From assembly GCF_005849285.1 (NCBI RefSeq), contig NZ_CP040517.1, positions 2,424,501 through 2,488,500 on the forward strand: a stretch of 64,000 nt of DNA, given 5' to 3'. Below, one piece after another: positions 27,727 through 36,914 of the stretch (the first letter of the stretch is position 1; the number at the start of each line of letters is the position of its first letter). The notes under the pieces were generated by a model. That model was given only the letters and a program-made list of their open reading frames with translations. It searched no databases and had not been told where the DNA came from. Source of the stretch: Luteithermobacter gelatinilyticus. Lineage in GTDB: Bacteria > Pseudomonadota > Alphaproteobacteria > Sphingomonadales > Emcibacteraceae. The translations under genes were made by a program, and so were the position numbers.

Positions 27727-28425
27727 CTATGAATGATGAGGGCTGGAAGCCCCGCTCCTCCCGGCGCGGTGCCGGGTAACCTGCGGGCAAAGATTGCAGT
27801 CCGCCGTGTCCGTGCCATCGAAGGCGGGAGCTTCTTCCCATTCCCTGTCAAGCGCCTCAAGACTCGTATCCTCGCGGGCGGCATCGTCCATCGCCTGCTG
27901 GACGATCTTCTTGTCCACCTTGACGCTGCTTAACGCTTCCAGCGCCCGGAAGACATGCCGGTAGGAACTCCCTTTCACTTTCATCTTGGCACCGATGGTG
28001 GCGATGATATGCACCGTGTCCCCCAACAGCTCCTGCGCCTCGGCGAAAGGCGACACAGAAAGGAATTCCAGAAACAGCGGCAGATAATCCGGCAGTTCGT
28101 TGGCGGCGATTCTGAAACCCTGCCGGGCGTAATATTCCATAAGATCAACCATGGCCGGACCGCGGTCCCGGCTTTCGCCGTGAACATGTTCAAACAGATA
28201 CAGGGAATGAGACCGTCCCCTGTCAAACAGGGACACGTACTCTTCCTGGATGGAGAGGATATCGTGACGGGCCAGATCATCCATGAACACAAACAGCGGT
28301 TTGCGAATTTTTTCGGGGATCAGCCCCTCATCAACAAGAATGGTTTTCATCTCGGCCATATGCTGCTGCAGTTCCTCATGGGGATATGTCAACAACAGCC
28401 CGAGGACTTTAAACGTACGCATCAT
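27727..28425 (-). CDS. narJ: Nitrate reductase molybdenum cofactor assembly chaperone
   Basis: A 232-aa TorD/NarJ-family chaperone that holds NarG during Moco insertion. Typical features are LGLLLTYPHEEL near the N-terminus, YVSLFDRGRSHSLYLFEHVH (near 65-80) and YLPLFLEFLS. The C-terminal tail is longer and more charged than in E. coli NarJ. The start ATG overlaps the narH stop, so the two are translationally coupled. Confidence 0.95.
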   Translation of the reverse strand: MMRTFKVLGLLLTYPHEELQQHMAEMKTILVDEGLIPEKIRKPLFVFMDDLARHDILSIQEEYVSLFDRGRSHSLYLFEHVHGESRDRGPAMVDLMEYYARQGFRIAANELPDYLPLFLEFLSVSPFAEAQELLGDTVHIIATIGAKMKVKGSSYRHVFRALEALSSVKVDKKIVQQAMDDAAREDTSLEALDREWEEAPAFDGTDTADCNLCPQVTRHRAGRSGASSPHHS

Positions 28426-29975
28426 GATTTCCTTATGTTGCCGTTCATGGTGTTTTTGTGGGTCGGACCGCCAAACAGTCCCCCGGTGCGCGCCGCCCCC
28501 CCGGCACAGCCATTGCCAAAGCTGAAACCGCAGGCGGAACGGGTTTCAAAGGCAATGTCATTATCAAACGGGGTCTGACCGGCATATTCCCGGTGGTTGG
28601 TGGGGATCACAAAACGGTCTTCATACTCCGCCAGCGCCATGATCCTGTACATTTCCTCTACGGTTTTGGCCTCCAGCTCAACCCGTTCAAGCGCCCTTAT
28701 ATCCCCATTTCCGTTGATGGTTTTGGCCCGCATATAGCTGCGCATGGCCAGCATGCGCTCCAGCGCGTGCACCACCGGTTGTTCCCGGCCACCCGTCAGC
28801 ATATTGGCAAGATATTTCACTGGAATGCGCAGATTTTTCACATCCGGCATGATGTCATCCCCAGCGATCTTGCCCTCTGTATGGGCGCTTTGAATGGGGG
28901 AAAGCGGCGGAATATACCAGACCATCGGCAGGGTGCGGTATTCGGGATGCAACGGGAAAGCCACCTTCCAGTCAATCGCCATTTTATAGACCGGCGATTT
29001 TTTTGCCGCCTCAAGCCAGCTGTCGGGCACGCCATCCTTGCGGGCCTGTTCAATCACCTTGGGATCATGCGGGTCAAGGAAGATGTCGCACTGGGCTTGA
29101 TACAGGTCCCCTTCATCCGCCGTCGCGGCCGCTTCCTCGATACGGTCCGCGTCATACAACAACACGCCAAGATAGCGGATGCGTCCGACGCAGGTTTCCG
29201 AACATATAGTCGGATCACCGTTTTCAATACGCGGGAAACAGAAAGTGCATTTTTCCGATTTGCCAGACTGCCAGTTGAAATAGATCTTTTTGTAAGGGCA
29301 GCCAGACACACACATGCGCCAGCCCCGGCATTTGTCCTGGTCGATGAGCACAATGCCGTCTTCCTCGCGTTTATAGATGGCACCAGAAGGACAGGCCGCC
29401 ACGCAGGTCGGGTTCAGGCAATGCTCGCACAGCCGCGGCAGATACATCAGGAAGGTGTTTTCAAACTGACCATAAATATCCTTCTCAACATCTTTGAAGT
29501 TATAGTCCCGGGAACGTTTTTCGAACTCGCCGCCGAGAATCTCCTCCCAGTTGGGCCCCCATTCCGGTTTTTCCATTTTCTCTCCGGTAATGGCGGAATG
29601 GGCCCGCGCCGTCGGCGGTGTCTTCACGTCGCCCGCCGTTTGCAGATGGGCGTAATCAAACGTGAAGGGTTCATAATAGTCGTCAATTTCCGGCAGGTCC
29701 GGATTGGCAAAGATTTTGGCCAGGAGCCGGAACTTTCCGCCCATTTTCGGCTGGATCTTGCCATTGGACTTGCGCACCCAGCCGCCGTTCCAGCGGTCCT
29801 GGTTTTCCCATTCCCGCGGATACCCCACACCGGGTTTGCTTTCCACATTGTTGAACCAGGCATATTCAACGCCTTCACGGCTCGTCCAGACATTCTTGCA
29901 GGTCACCGAACAGGTGTGGCACCCGATACATTTGTCCAGATTGAGAACCATCCCGATTTGTGCACGTATCTTCAT
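28422..29975 (-). CDS. narH: Respiratory nitrate reductase beta subunit (iron-sulfur)
   Basis: A 517-aa electron-transfer subunit with four Fe-S clusters. The Cys groups are CIGCHTCSVTCKNVW, CEHCLNPTCVAACPSG, CRGWRMCVSGCPYKK (Trp in place of Cys, which gives the 3Fe-4S cluster as in E. coli NarH) and CTFCFPRIENGDPTICSETC. It lies between narG and narJ and is complete. Confidence 0.97.
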   Translation of the reverse strand: MKIRAQIGMVLNLDKCIGCHTCSVTCKNVWTSREGVEYAWFNNVESKPGVGYPREWENQDRWNGGWVRKSNGKIQPKMGGKFRLLAKIFANPDLPEIDDYYEPFTFDYAHLQTAGDVKTPPTARAHSAITGEKMEKPEWGPNWEEILGGEFEKRSRDYNFKDVEKDIYGQFENTFLMYLPRLCEHCLNPTCVAACPSGAIYKREEDGIVLIDQDKCRGWRMCVSGCPYKKIYFNWQSGKSEKCTFCFPRIENGDPTICSETCVGRIRYLGVLLYDADRIEEAAATADEGDLYQAQCDIFLDPHDPKVIEQARKDGVPDSWLEAAKKSPVYKMAIDWKVAFPLHPEYRTLPMVWYIPPLSPIQSAHTEGKIAGDDIMPDVKNLRIPVKYLANMLTGGREQPVVHALERMLAMRSYMRAKTINGNGDIRALERVELEAKTVEEMYRIMALAEYEDRFVIPTNHREYAGQTPFDNDIAFETRSACGFSFGNGCAGGAARTGGLFGGPTHKNTMNGNIRKS

Positions 29976-29986
29976 TTCTGCTACTC

Positions 29987-32900
29987 CTATTCCGCGACCT
30001 GAACAGATGTGTCACCATCCGCCGGGTCTTCGCCCCACTCCACATTTTCGGCCTTGCGCACGACCACAAACTCGTCCCGGTTGGATCCAACCGTACCGTA
30101 GTAGTTAAATCCGTAAGACAGTTGCGCATACCCGCCGATCATATGGGTGGGTTTGAGCACCGCCCGGGTGACGGAATTATGAATGCCGCCGCGGGCGCCA
30201 GTGATTTTGGACAAGGGGGTGTTAACGATTTTCTCCTGGGCGTGATACATCATCGTCATGCCTTCGGGCACCCGCTGGGACACCACGGCCCGGGCCATAA
30301 TCACGCCGTTGCTGTTATACAGCTCCAGCCAGTCGTTATCTTTCACGTCCATCTTGCGGGCGTCGGTTTCTGAAATCCACACCACCGGCCCCCCCCGGTT
30401 CAGCGTCAGCATCAACAGGTTGTCGCTGTAGGTGGAGTGAATGCCCCATTTCTGGTGCGGCGTGATCCAGTTGAGCACCACTTGTTTTTTGCCGTCACCA
30501 TATTTGTCGATCACCGGTGCGATGGTTTTGGTGTTCACCGGCGGCTTGTAGACGCAAAAGCCCTCGCCGAAATCGCGCATCCATTCATGGTCCTGATAGA
30601 ATTGCTGGCGACCGGTTAGCGTGCGCCACGGGATCAGTTCATGCACATTGGTATATCCCGCATTATAACTGACATGTTCATCCTCAAGACCGGACCAGGT
30701 GGGTGAAGAAATGATCTTCCTCGGCTGCGCCTTGATGTCATGGAAGCGGATCTTCTCTTCCTGTTTCGGTTTGGCAAGATGGGTATGTTTACGACCCGTC
30801 ACCTCGCCCAGTGCCGCCCATGATTTTACAGCCACATTGCCATTGGTTTCCGGCGCGAGGGAAAGCACCACTTCCGTGGCATCCACATCCGTAACAATTT
30901 TCGGCAGCCCCTCATTAACCCCAGGGTCATTGTGAGTGCCGTTCAGGCGCGCCAGCAATTCCACCTCCTCATCGGTGTTCCAGCTGATGCCCTTGCCGCC
31001 ATTGCCCAGTTTCCCCATCAGCGGACCAAGCGCGGTAAAACGCTTATAGGTATTGGGATAATCCCGGGTGACTTCCACAAGGGCGGGCATGGTTTTGCCC
31101 GGAATGGGTTCGCATTCGCCTTTTTTCCAGTCGGCCACGCCCAGGGGTTGCGCCAGTTCACCCGGCGTATCATGCAAAATGGGCAGGGTGACGACATCCT
31201 TTTCCACGCCCAGATGTCCCTCGCAAACTTCCGAGAATTTTTCTGCAATCCCGCGGTAAATGTCCCAGTCGCTGCGGCTTTCCCAAGCCGGATCCACCGC
31301 GCGGGTCAGCGGGTGAATAAAGGGATGCATGTCGGAAGTGTTGAGGTCGTTCTTTTCATACCAGGTGGCCGACGGCAACACGATGTCCGAATAGACGCAG
31401 GTGGTAGACATCCGGAAATCCAGCGTCACCACAAGATCCAGCTTGCCCTCCGGCGCGTCCTCATGCCAGACCACTTCGCTGGGTTTCTGTCCCCCGCTTT
31501 CCCCCAGATCCTTGCCCAAGAGGCCATGCTGGGTGCCCAGCAGGTGTTTGAGCATATATTCATGCCCCTTGCCCGAGGATCCCAACAGGTTCGACCGCCA
31601 GATAAACATGTTGCGAGGAAAGTTTTTGGGATTGTCCGGATCTTCGCAGGCAAATCCCAGCTCCCCGCTTTTCAGCTTGTCCACCACATAATCCGCCACC
31701 GGCTGGCCGGCTTCTTCTGCGGCCCGGGCCACCTTCAGGGGGTTATCATTGAGCTGCGGCGCGGACGGCAGCCAGCCCATGCGCTCTGAACGCACATTAC
31801 AATCCACAAGCGTGGTGTTCTGCCATTTGTCCCGGTCCGCAAGCGGCGAAAGAATTTCATCCACTTCCAGTTTTTCATACCGCCACTGATCCGAATGGGC
31901 GTAGAAAAAGCTGGTGGAATTCATCTGCCGCGGCGGACGCGCCCAATCCAGCCCGAACGCCAGCGGCAGCCATCCGGTTTGCGGACGCAATTTCTCCTGG
32001 CCCACATAATGGGCCCAACCGCCCCCCGATTTGCCAACACAGCCGCACATGATCAGGAGATTCATAATCCCACGGTAATTCATATCCATATGGTACCAGT
32101 GATTGATCGCCGCCCCCAGAATCACCATGGACCGCCCGCGGGTCTGGTCCGCATTCATGGCGAACTCCCGCGCCACCTGGATCACCTTGTGGCGATCCAC
32201 GCCGGTGATTTTTTCCTGCCAGGCCGGCGTATAGGGCACATCATCGTCAAAGGAAGAAGCCACATTGTCGCCGCCCAACCCCCGGTCCACGCCGTAATTG
32301 GCGACCAGCAGGTCAAACACCGTGGCGACCTTCACCGGGCCATCCTTGGTCTCAACGACTTTCAGCGGCACGTGCCGTTCCAGAACGCTGTCATGATCCG
32401 TGTGTTTGAAGATGGGCTGGTCATTGACGATATTGCCGAAATAGGGGAACGCCACCGGCGCGACCTCATCACGGTCCTCCAGAAGAGAAACTTTCGGCCA
32501 CACATCACTGCCATCAGCCACATTCTTCAGTTCCAGATTCCATTTTTTGCTTTTGTCCCAGCGTGAACCGATGGTGCCGTTCGGCACACAGACTTTGCCG
32601 GACGTCCCGTCAAGAATGGTGGCTTTCCATTCGGCATGCTGCGCCTCGCCCAGACTATTTTCAAAATCAGACGCCCGCAGTAACCTGTCGGGCACCAGTT
32701 TACCGTCTTTTTCTTCAAGCCGCACCAGGAACGGCATATCGGTATACATGCGGCAATAATCGTCAAAATATTCGGATTTTCCGGCAACATGGAACTCTTT
32801 GAGGATCACATGTCCCATGGCCATGGCCATGGCGCTGTCGGTTCCCTGGCGCGGATTGAGCCAAATGTCCGTCAATTTGGCCACTTCCGAATAGTCCGGG

Positions 32901-33745
32901 GTCACGGAGACGGTCTTGGTGCCTTTATACCGAACCTCGGTGAAGAAATGGGCGTCGGGCGTGCGGGTTTGCGGCACGTTGGAGCCCCAGGCAATGATAT
33001 AGCCGGAATTATACCAGTCGGCGCTTTCGGGCACGTCCGTCTGCTCGCCCCAGGTTTGCGGCGAACTGGGCGGCAGGTCGCAATACCAGTCATAAAAAGA
33101 CATGCACACCCCGCCGATCAGCGACAGATAACGGCTTCCGGCGGCATAGGAGATCATCGACATGGCCGGAATCGGCGAAAAGCCGATGATACGGTCAGGG
33201 CCAAATTCTTTTGCGGTATAGACATTTGCCGCGGCAATAATCTCATTCACCTCGTCCCAGCTGGAGCGCACGAACCCGCCCAGACCTCGGACCTGTTTAT
33301 AAGCCCGCGCCTTATCCGGATCGCAGACAATGCTCTGCCAAGCCTCCACAGGATCCGGATGTTCGGCCTTGGCCGCGCGCCACAGTTCAATTAGCCGACG
33401 GCGGACCAGGGGAAATTTAAGCCGTGCCGCGCTATAGAGATACCAGCTGTAACTGGCGCCACGGGCACAGCCGCGGGGTTCGTGATTTGGCAGGTCCGGC
33501 CGGGTCTTGGGATAATCCGTCTGCTGGGTTTCCCAGGTCACCAGGCCGTTTTTGACATAAATTTTCCAGGAACAGGACCCCGTGCAGTTCACCCCATGGG
33601 TGGAACGCACCACCTTGTCATGGGCCCAACGGCCACGATAGGCCTTTTCCCAGTCCCGGCGTTCATCGGTTGTGATGCCATGCCCGTTCGCAAAGGTTTC
33701 GGGCGTTTTGGTGAAATAGGAAAGTCTGTCGATAAAATTGCTCAT
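29987..33745 (-). CDS. narG: Respiratory nitrate reductase alpha subunit (Mo-bisMGD)
   Basis: The 1252-aa catalytic subunit that reduces nitrate to nitrite at the cytoplasmic face. The His/Cys ligands of the FS0 cluster are in THGVNCTGSCSWKIYVKNGL and RGCARGASYSWYLYS. The molybdenum ligand Asp is in SFYDWYCDLPPSSP. Later segments RSNLLGSSGKGHEYMLKHLL and GFNYYGTVGSNRDEFVVVRK are standard for NarG. Length is normal. It is followed by narH after 11 bp. Confidence 0.98.
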   Translation of the reverse strand: MSNFIDRLSYFTKTPETFANGHGITTDERRDWEKAYRGRWAHDKVVRSTHGVNCTGSCSWKIYVKNGLVTWETQQTDYPKTRPDLPNHEPRGCARGASYSWYLYSAARLKFPLVRRRLIELWRAAKAEHPDPVEAWQSIVCDPDKARAYKQVRGLGGFVRSSWDEVNEIIAAANVYTAKEFGPDRIIGFSPIPAMSMISYAAGSRYLSLIGGVCMSFYDWYCDLPPSSPQTWGEQTDVPESADWYNSGYIIAWGSNVPQTRTPDAHFFTEVRYKGTKTVSVTPDYSEVAKLTDIWLNPRQGTDSAMAMAMGHVILKEFHVAGKSEYFDDYCRMYTDMPFLVRLEEKDGKLVPDRLLRASDFENSLGEAQHAEWKATILDGTSGKVCVPNGTIGSRWDKSKKWNLELKNVADGSDVWPKVSLLEDRDEVAPVAFPYFGNIVNDQPIFKHTDHDSVLERHVPLKVVETKDGPVKVATVFDLLVANYGVDRGLGGDNVASSFDDDVPYTPAWQEKITGVDRHKVIQVAREFAMNADQTRGRSMVILGAAINHWYHMDMNYRGIMNLLIMCGCVGKSGGGWAHYVGQEKLRPQTGWLPLAFGLDWARPPRQMNSTSFFYAHSDQWRYEKLEVDEILSPLADRDKWQNTTLVDCNVRSERMGWLPSAPQLNDNPLKVARAAEEAGQPVADYVVDKLKSGELGFACEDPDNPKNFPRNMFIWRSNLLGSSGKGHEYMLKHLLGTQHGLLGKDLGESGGQKPSEVVWHEDAPEGKLDLVVTLDFRMSTTCVYSDIVLPSATWYEKNDLNTSDMHPFIHPLTRAVDPAWESRSDWDIYRGIAEKFSEVCEGHLGVEKDVVTLPILHDTPGELAQPLGVADWKKGECEPIPGKTMPALVEVTRDYPNTYKRFTALGPLMGKLGNGGKGISWNTDEEVELLARLNGTHNDPGVNEGLPKIVTDVDATEVVLSLAPETNGNVAVKSWAALGEVTGRKHTHLAKPKQEEKIRFHDIKAQPRKIISSPTWSGLEDEHVSYNAGYTNVHELIPWRTLTGRQQFYQDHEWMRDFGEGFCVYKPPVNTKTIAPVIDKYGDGKKQVVLNWITPHQKWGIHSTYSDNLLMLTLNRGGPVVWISETDARKMDVKDNDWLELYNSNGVIMARAVVSQRVPEGMTMMYHAQEKIVNTPLSKITGARGGIHNSVTRAVLKPTHMIGGYAQLSYGFNYYGTVGSNRDEFVVVRKAENVEWGEDPADGDTSVQVAE

Positions 33746-33769
33746 GAAGTATCTCCGATACCCGCTGCT

Positions 33770-35413
33770 TCAAGGATTTTTCACATAGGCGTTGCGACGC
33801 AGATAGAACCACCAGTTGATCAGGATGCAGACCGTGTAGAAAATGGCGAAACCATACAGTGCATATTCCGGTGTGGTGGCCTTGATCTGTTCCCCGAAAA
33901 CCTGCGGAATGATGAAAGCGCCGTAAGCCGCCACCGCTGAAGTCCAGCCCAAAACGGGACCCGCCTGTTCCTTGTTGAACACCATGGCAATGGTGCGGAA
34001 GGTGGACCCATTGCCGATGCCGGTGGCCGCAAACAGAATGATAAACAGGATCAGGAAGGGATAAAAATAATCCTCAGGGGTGGCGGAGGCATAGGCCGCC
34101 TGCATGAAATAGGCCACACCCAGTGCCGACAAGACCATTACCACGCTGATGATCTGGGTCACTTTCGCCCCACCCATCCTGTCCGCCAAGGCGCCCCCCA
34201 GCGGGCGGATCAAAGCGCCAATGAACGGCCCCATCCAGGCATAGGTTAGGGCGCTGGGACCATTGGGATTGACTGTGCTGTGGGTCATGACTCCATCAAC
34301 CAGAATATGCTGATAGCCGAACACCACCTTGATCGCGAGCGGCAACGCTGCGGAAAAACCGATGAAAGAACCAAAGGTCATGGTGTAGATAATGGTCATG
34401 GCCCAGGTGTGCTTGTTGCTGAAAATCTGGAACTGACGTTTCAGATTGGCCTGGATCTTGCCCGGGATCAGCCGCAACAACAGCAGGGTGAGCACGATCA
34501 CCAACGGCAACACGATCCACTTGTTGAGTTCTGTCCCCGCCCCGCCGGTCGCCGCCGGCAGCATCAGCCACAGTCCAAACGCCGCCGTCAGCAAACCAAT
34601 GGCCAACATGCCCAGAATTTTAGCGAAGGCCGGCAACGCCGCCTTGGCATCCGGAGAGACATGTTCGTCACGAATGTTATTCATGCCAAACCAGATGGCA
34701 AACGACAGCGGAACAAGGAACAGAAGCCACACCCAGCCGGCATTAAAGATATAGGTTTCAGTCCCTGCCGGGATTTTGCCGATCAGCGTGCCGGAGGTGT
34801 TCTGAAGCGTCATGCTTTCGCCGCCGAACAGTCCAAACGTCATCACCAGCGGCACCAGGATCTGCATTGTCGTGACCCCGAAATTCCCGAGGCCCGCATT
34901 CATGCCCAGCGCATATCCCTGAATTTTCTTGGGATAAAAGAAGCTGATATTGGACATGGAGGAGGCAAAATTACCCCCGCCCAGGCCCGACAGCAGAGCC
35001 ATCAATTGAAACTGCCACAGAGGGGTTTCAGGATTCTGAAGCAGGTACCCAGTCCCAGCCGCCGGAATAATCAGCAACGCCGTCGTGAGGAAAATGGTAT
35101 AACGTCCGCCCGCAATGCGGATTAGAAAAGAACTGGGAATCCTCAACGTGGCCCCGGAAAGCCCGGCAATCGCCGCCAGTGTGAAAAGCTGGCTTTGCGA
35201 AAACGGAAAGCCGAGATTAAGCATCTGCACCGTGATGATGCCCCAGTAGAGCCACACCGCAAACCCGCATAGCAACGCCGGAATGGAAATCCAGAGATTG
35301 CGGGTGGCAATGCGCCGGCCTTCCGACTGCCATTGTTGTTCATTATCCGGGTTCCAACCGATAATATCCCGGCCTGTTTGCTGAAAACCTTGTACTGTTT
35401 CCTCGGATGACAT
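33770..35413 (-). CDS. narK2: Nitrate/nitrite transporter NarK2-type (MFS)
   Basis: A 547-aa, 12-helix MFS transporter. The nitrate signature motifs are seen as GLGGGNFASSMSNISFFYPK and AGLGNFGVTTMQ in the first half and a second copy around TGIGNGSTFRTIAMVFNKEQ. The long soluble N-terminus with WNPDNEQQWQSEGRRIATRN is typical of the type-II NarK that exchanges nitrate for nitrite. AAAGGAGAGAAACA precedes the ATG. It lies between narK1 and narG. Confidence 0.93.
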   Translation of the reverse strand: MSSEETVQGFQQTGRDIIGWNPDNEQQWQSEGRRIATRNLWISIPALLCGFAVWLYWGIITVQMLNLGFPFSQSQLFTLAAIAGLSGATLRIPSSFLIRIAGGRYTIFLTTALLIIPAAGTGYLLQNPETPLWQFQLMALLSGLGGGNFASSMSNISFFYPKKIQGYALGMNAGLGNFGVTTMQILVPLVMTFGLFGGESMTLQNTSGTLIGKIPAGTETYIFNAGWVWLLFLVPLSFAIWFGMNNIRDEHVSPDAKAALPAFAKILGMLAIGLLTAAFGLWLMLPAATGGAGTELNKWIVLPLVIVLTLLLLRLIPGKIQANLKRQFQIFSNKHTWAMTIIYTMTFGSFIGFSAALPLAIKVVFGYQHILVDGVMTHSTVNPNGPSALTYAWMGPFIGALIRPLGGALADRMGGAKVTQIISVVMVLSALGVAYFMQAAYASATPEDYFYPFLILFIILFAATGIGNGSTFRTIAMVFNKEQAGPVLGWTSAVAAYGAFIIPQVFGEQIKATTPEYALYGFAIFYTVCILINWWFYLRRNAYVKNP

Positions 35414-35453
35414 TGTTTCTCTCCTTTAAAACCGTGGGGAAGCGGAAGGGGGG

Positions 35454-36785
35454 TTACCCCTTCATCCCTTCCAGTTCCGGCAGGTTGTGAGGCCCGCGCA
35501 GTTCGGGATTGCGCTGTTTTTCAAGGCGCCGGATCGCAAAGTGCATCCAGGTCAGCGCTATGGCGATAATGACAGTCAACAGCATGAAACAACTGGTCCA
35601 GACCCCGATCAGGTCATTCATTGCCCCAAAAATAATCGGCAGGAAAAAGCCGCCCAGGCCGCCAACCAGTCCAACCATGCCGCCCACGGACCCCACATGG
35701 TTCGGGTAATAAACGGGGATATGTTTGTAGACAGCGGCCTTGCCCAGCGACATGAAGAAGCCGAGAATCACGGTCAGCGCAACAAATACCTCAAGCGGAA
35801 TTGTGATGTTGAATTCAATGGGGCCGTTAATGCCAGCCACCCGGTAATCCGTGGAAGGATAGGACATGATGAATGTACAGATGACGCTGGCGATAAACGT
35901 CCAATACATGACAGTCCGGGCCCCGTATTTATCAGACATCCAGCCGCCCAGCGCCCGGAACACTGATCCTGGCAGGGCATACATGGCGGCCAGCATACCG
36001 GCCGTTTTCAGTTCCAGCCCATAGGCCCCCACATAATAACGCGGCAACCACAAAGCCAGCGCCACATAGGCGCCGAAAACAAAGAAATAATACAGTGAAA
36101 ACCGCCAGACCTGCTGCTTCTTGAGCGGTTCGATCTGTTCCAGGAAAGAGGGATGTTTCATCCCTGAAGTCTTGTGGGTGGCATGAACCGGATCGTCTTT
36201 GGAAAACAGGTAAAACAGAATCGCTGTCACCGCCAGCACGATGGCATAAACCTGGGCCACACCCTGCCAGGCGCCACCCATGGCCGCCAGCAGGAACGGC
36301 GCGCCGAAATTGGTGACCGCCGCCCCCACATTCCCCATGCCGAAAATACCCAGCGCCGTCCCCTGTTGTTCCTTGGGGTACCAGCGCGAAACATAGGCCA
36401 CGCCAACGGCAAAGCTGCCCCCCGCCAGGCCCACGCCCAGCGCCGCGACAAGAAACATTTCGTAACTGCTGACCAGAGTCAGCAAATAGACTGCCACCGC
36501 CGTGGTCAGCATCTGCAGGGTATAGACAAGCCGTCCGCCATACTGGTCCGTCCAGATCCCCAGAAACAGCCGACTCAGGGAGCCAGTCAGAACCGGTGTG
36601 GCAACCAGCAGGCCGAATTGAGTATCATTCAGCCCGAGTTCGGCCTTGATTCTGATGCCGATAATGGAAAAAATCGTCCAGACGGCAAAACATACGGTAA
36701 ATGCCAGTGTGCTGGTAGACAGCGCACGATACTTATCCCCCGGCCTTACCGGGACATCGCCTTTATTTGCCAACGTATCGGTCAC
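35454..36785 (-). CDS. narK1: Nitrate/proton symporter NarK1-type (MFS)
   Basis: A 443-aa, 12-helix transporter with GLAGGSFAVGVAYVSRWYPK and GIFGMGNVGAAVTNFGAP, the type-I nitrate motifs. I set the start at GTG 36785, which has AGGAGGAAGTT directly upstream. The longer open frame that begins at TTG 36866 is not coding because that TTG is part of the FNR-type box. It is the first gene of the nar operon. A CACAAT -10 (36832-36827) lies at the right distance from the box at 36853-36866 for class II activation. Confidence 0.92.
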   Translation of the reverse strand: MTDTLANKGDVPVRPGDKYRALSTSTLAFTVCFAVWTIFSIIGIRIKAELGLNDTQFGLLVATPVLTGSLSRLFLGIWTDQYGGRLVYTLQMLTTAVAVYLLTLVSSYEMFLVAALGVGLAGGSFAVGVAYVSRWYPKEQQGTALGIFGMGNVGAAVTNFGAPFLLAAMGGAWQGVAQVYAIVLAVTAILFYLFSKDDPVHATHKTSGMKHPSFLEQIEPLKKQQVWRFSLYYFFVFGAYVALALWLPRYYVGAYGLELKTAGMLAAMYALPGSVFRALGGWMSDKYGARTVMYWTFIASVICTFIMSYPSTDYRVAGINGPIEFNITIPLEVFVALTVILGFFMSLGKAAVYKHIPVYYPNHVGSVGGMVGLVGGLGGFFLPIIFGAMNDLIGVWTSCFMLLTVIIAIALTWMHFAIRRLEKQRNPELRGPHNLPELEGMKG

Positions 36786-36852
36786 AACTTCCTCCTGATA
36801 CTGTCGCGTTTCAAAATTGAGAACATTGTGACCGCAGGACCGGACCCTGTGC

Positions 36853-36866
36853 TTGACTTTGGTCAA
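36853..36866. promoter_or_regulatory. FNR/DNR-type box in the narK1 / NIT-CRP intergenic region
   Basis: TTGACTTTGGTCAA is a perfect TTGAC-N4-GTCAA dyad. Its centre lies about 27-32 bp upstream of the minus-strand CACAAT hexamer, which places it near -41.5 of the nar operon. It could also serve the divergent regulator gene. The HTH of that regulator has the E-x-x-S-R signature that reads TTGA half-sites. Confidence 0.8.
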
Positions 36867-36914
36867 GTAACGTCGTTTTTTTGGAAAGGCGTCCCGTTCC
36901 CCACTCCGGGAGAT

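Noticed and set aside
28458-30002. Long open frame antisense to narH (514 codons)
   Set aside because: Fully overlapped by narH with all cluster cysteines; low-quality His/Arg/Pro-rich translation.
36786-36866. Longer narK1 starting at TTG 36866
   Set aside because: That TTG is the left arm of the regulatory dyad, and a GTG with AGGAGG lies at 36785.
36174-36914. N-terminal extension of the NIT-CRP frame by 247 codons
   Set aside because: It lies antisense to narK1 and across the intergenic FNR box; the extended part has no domain.
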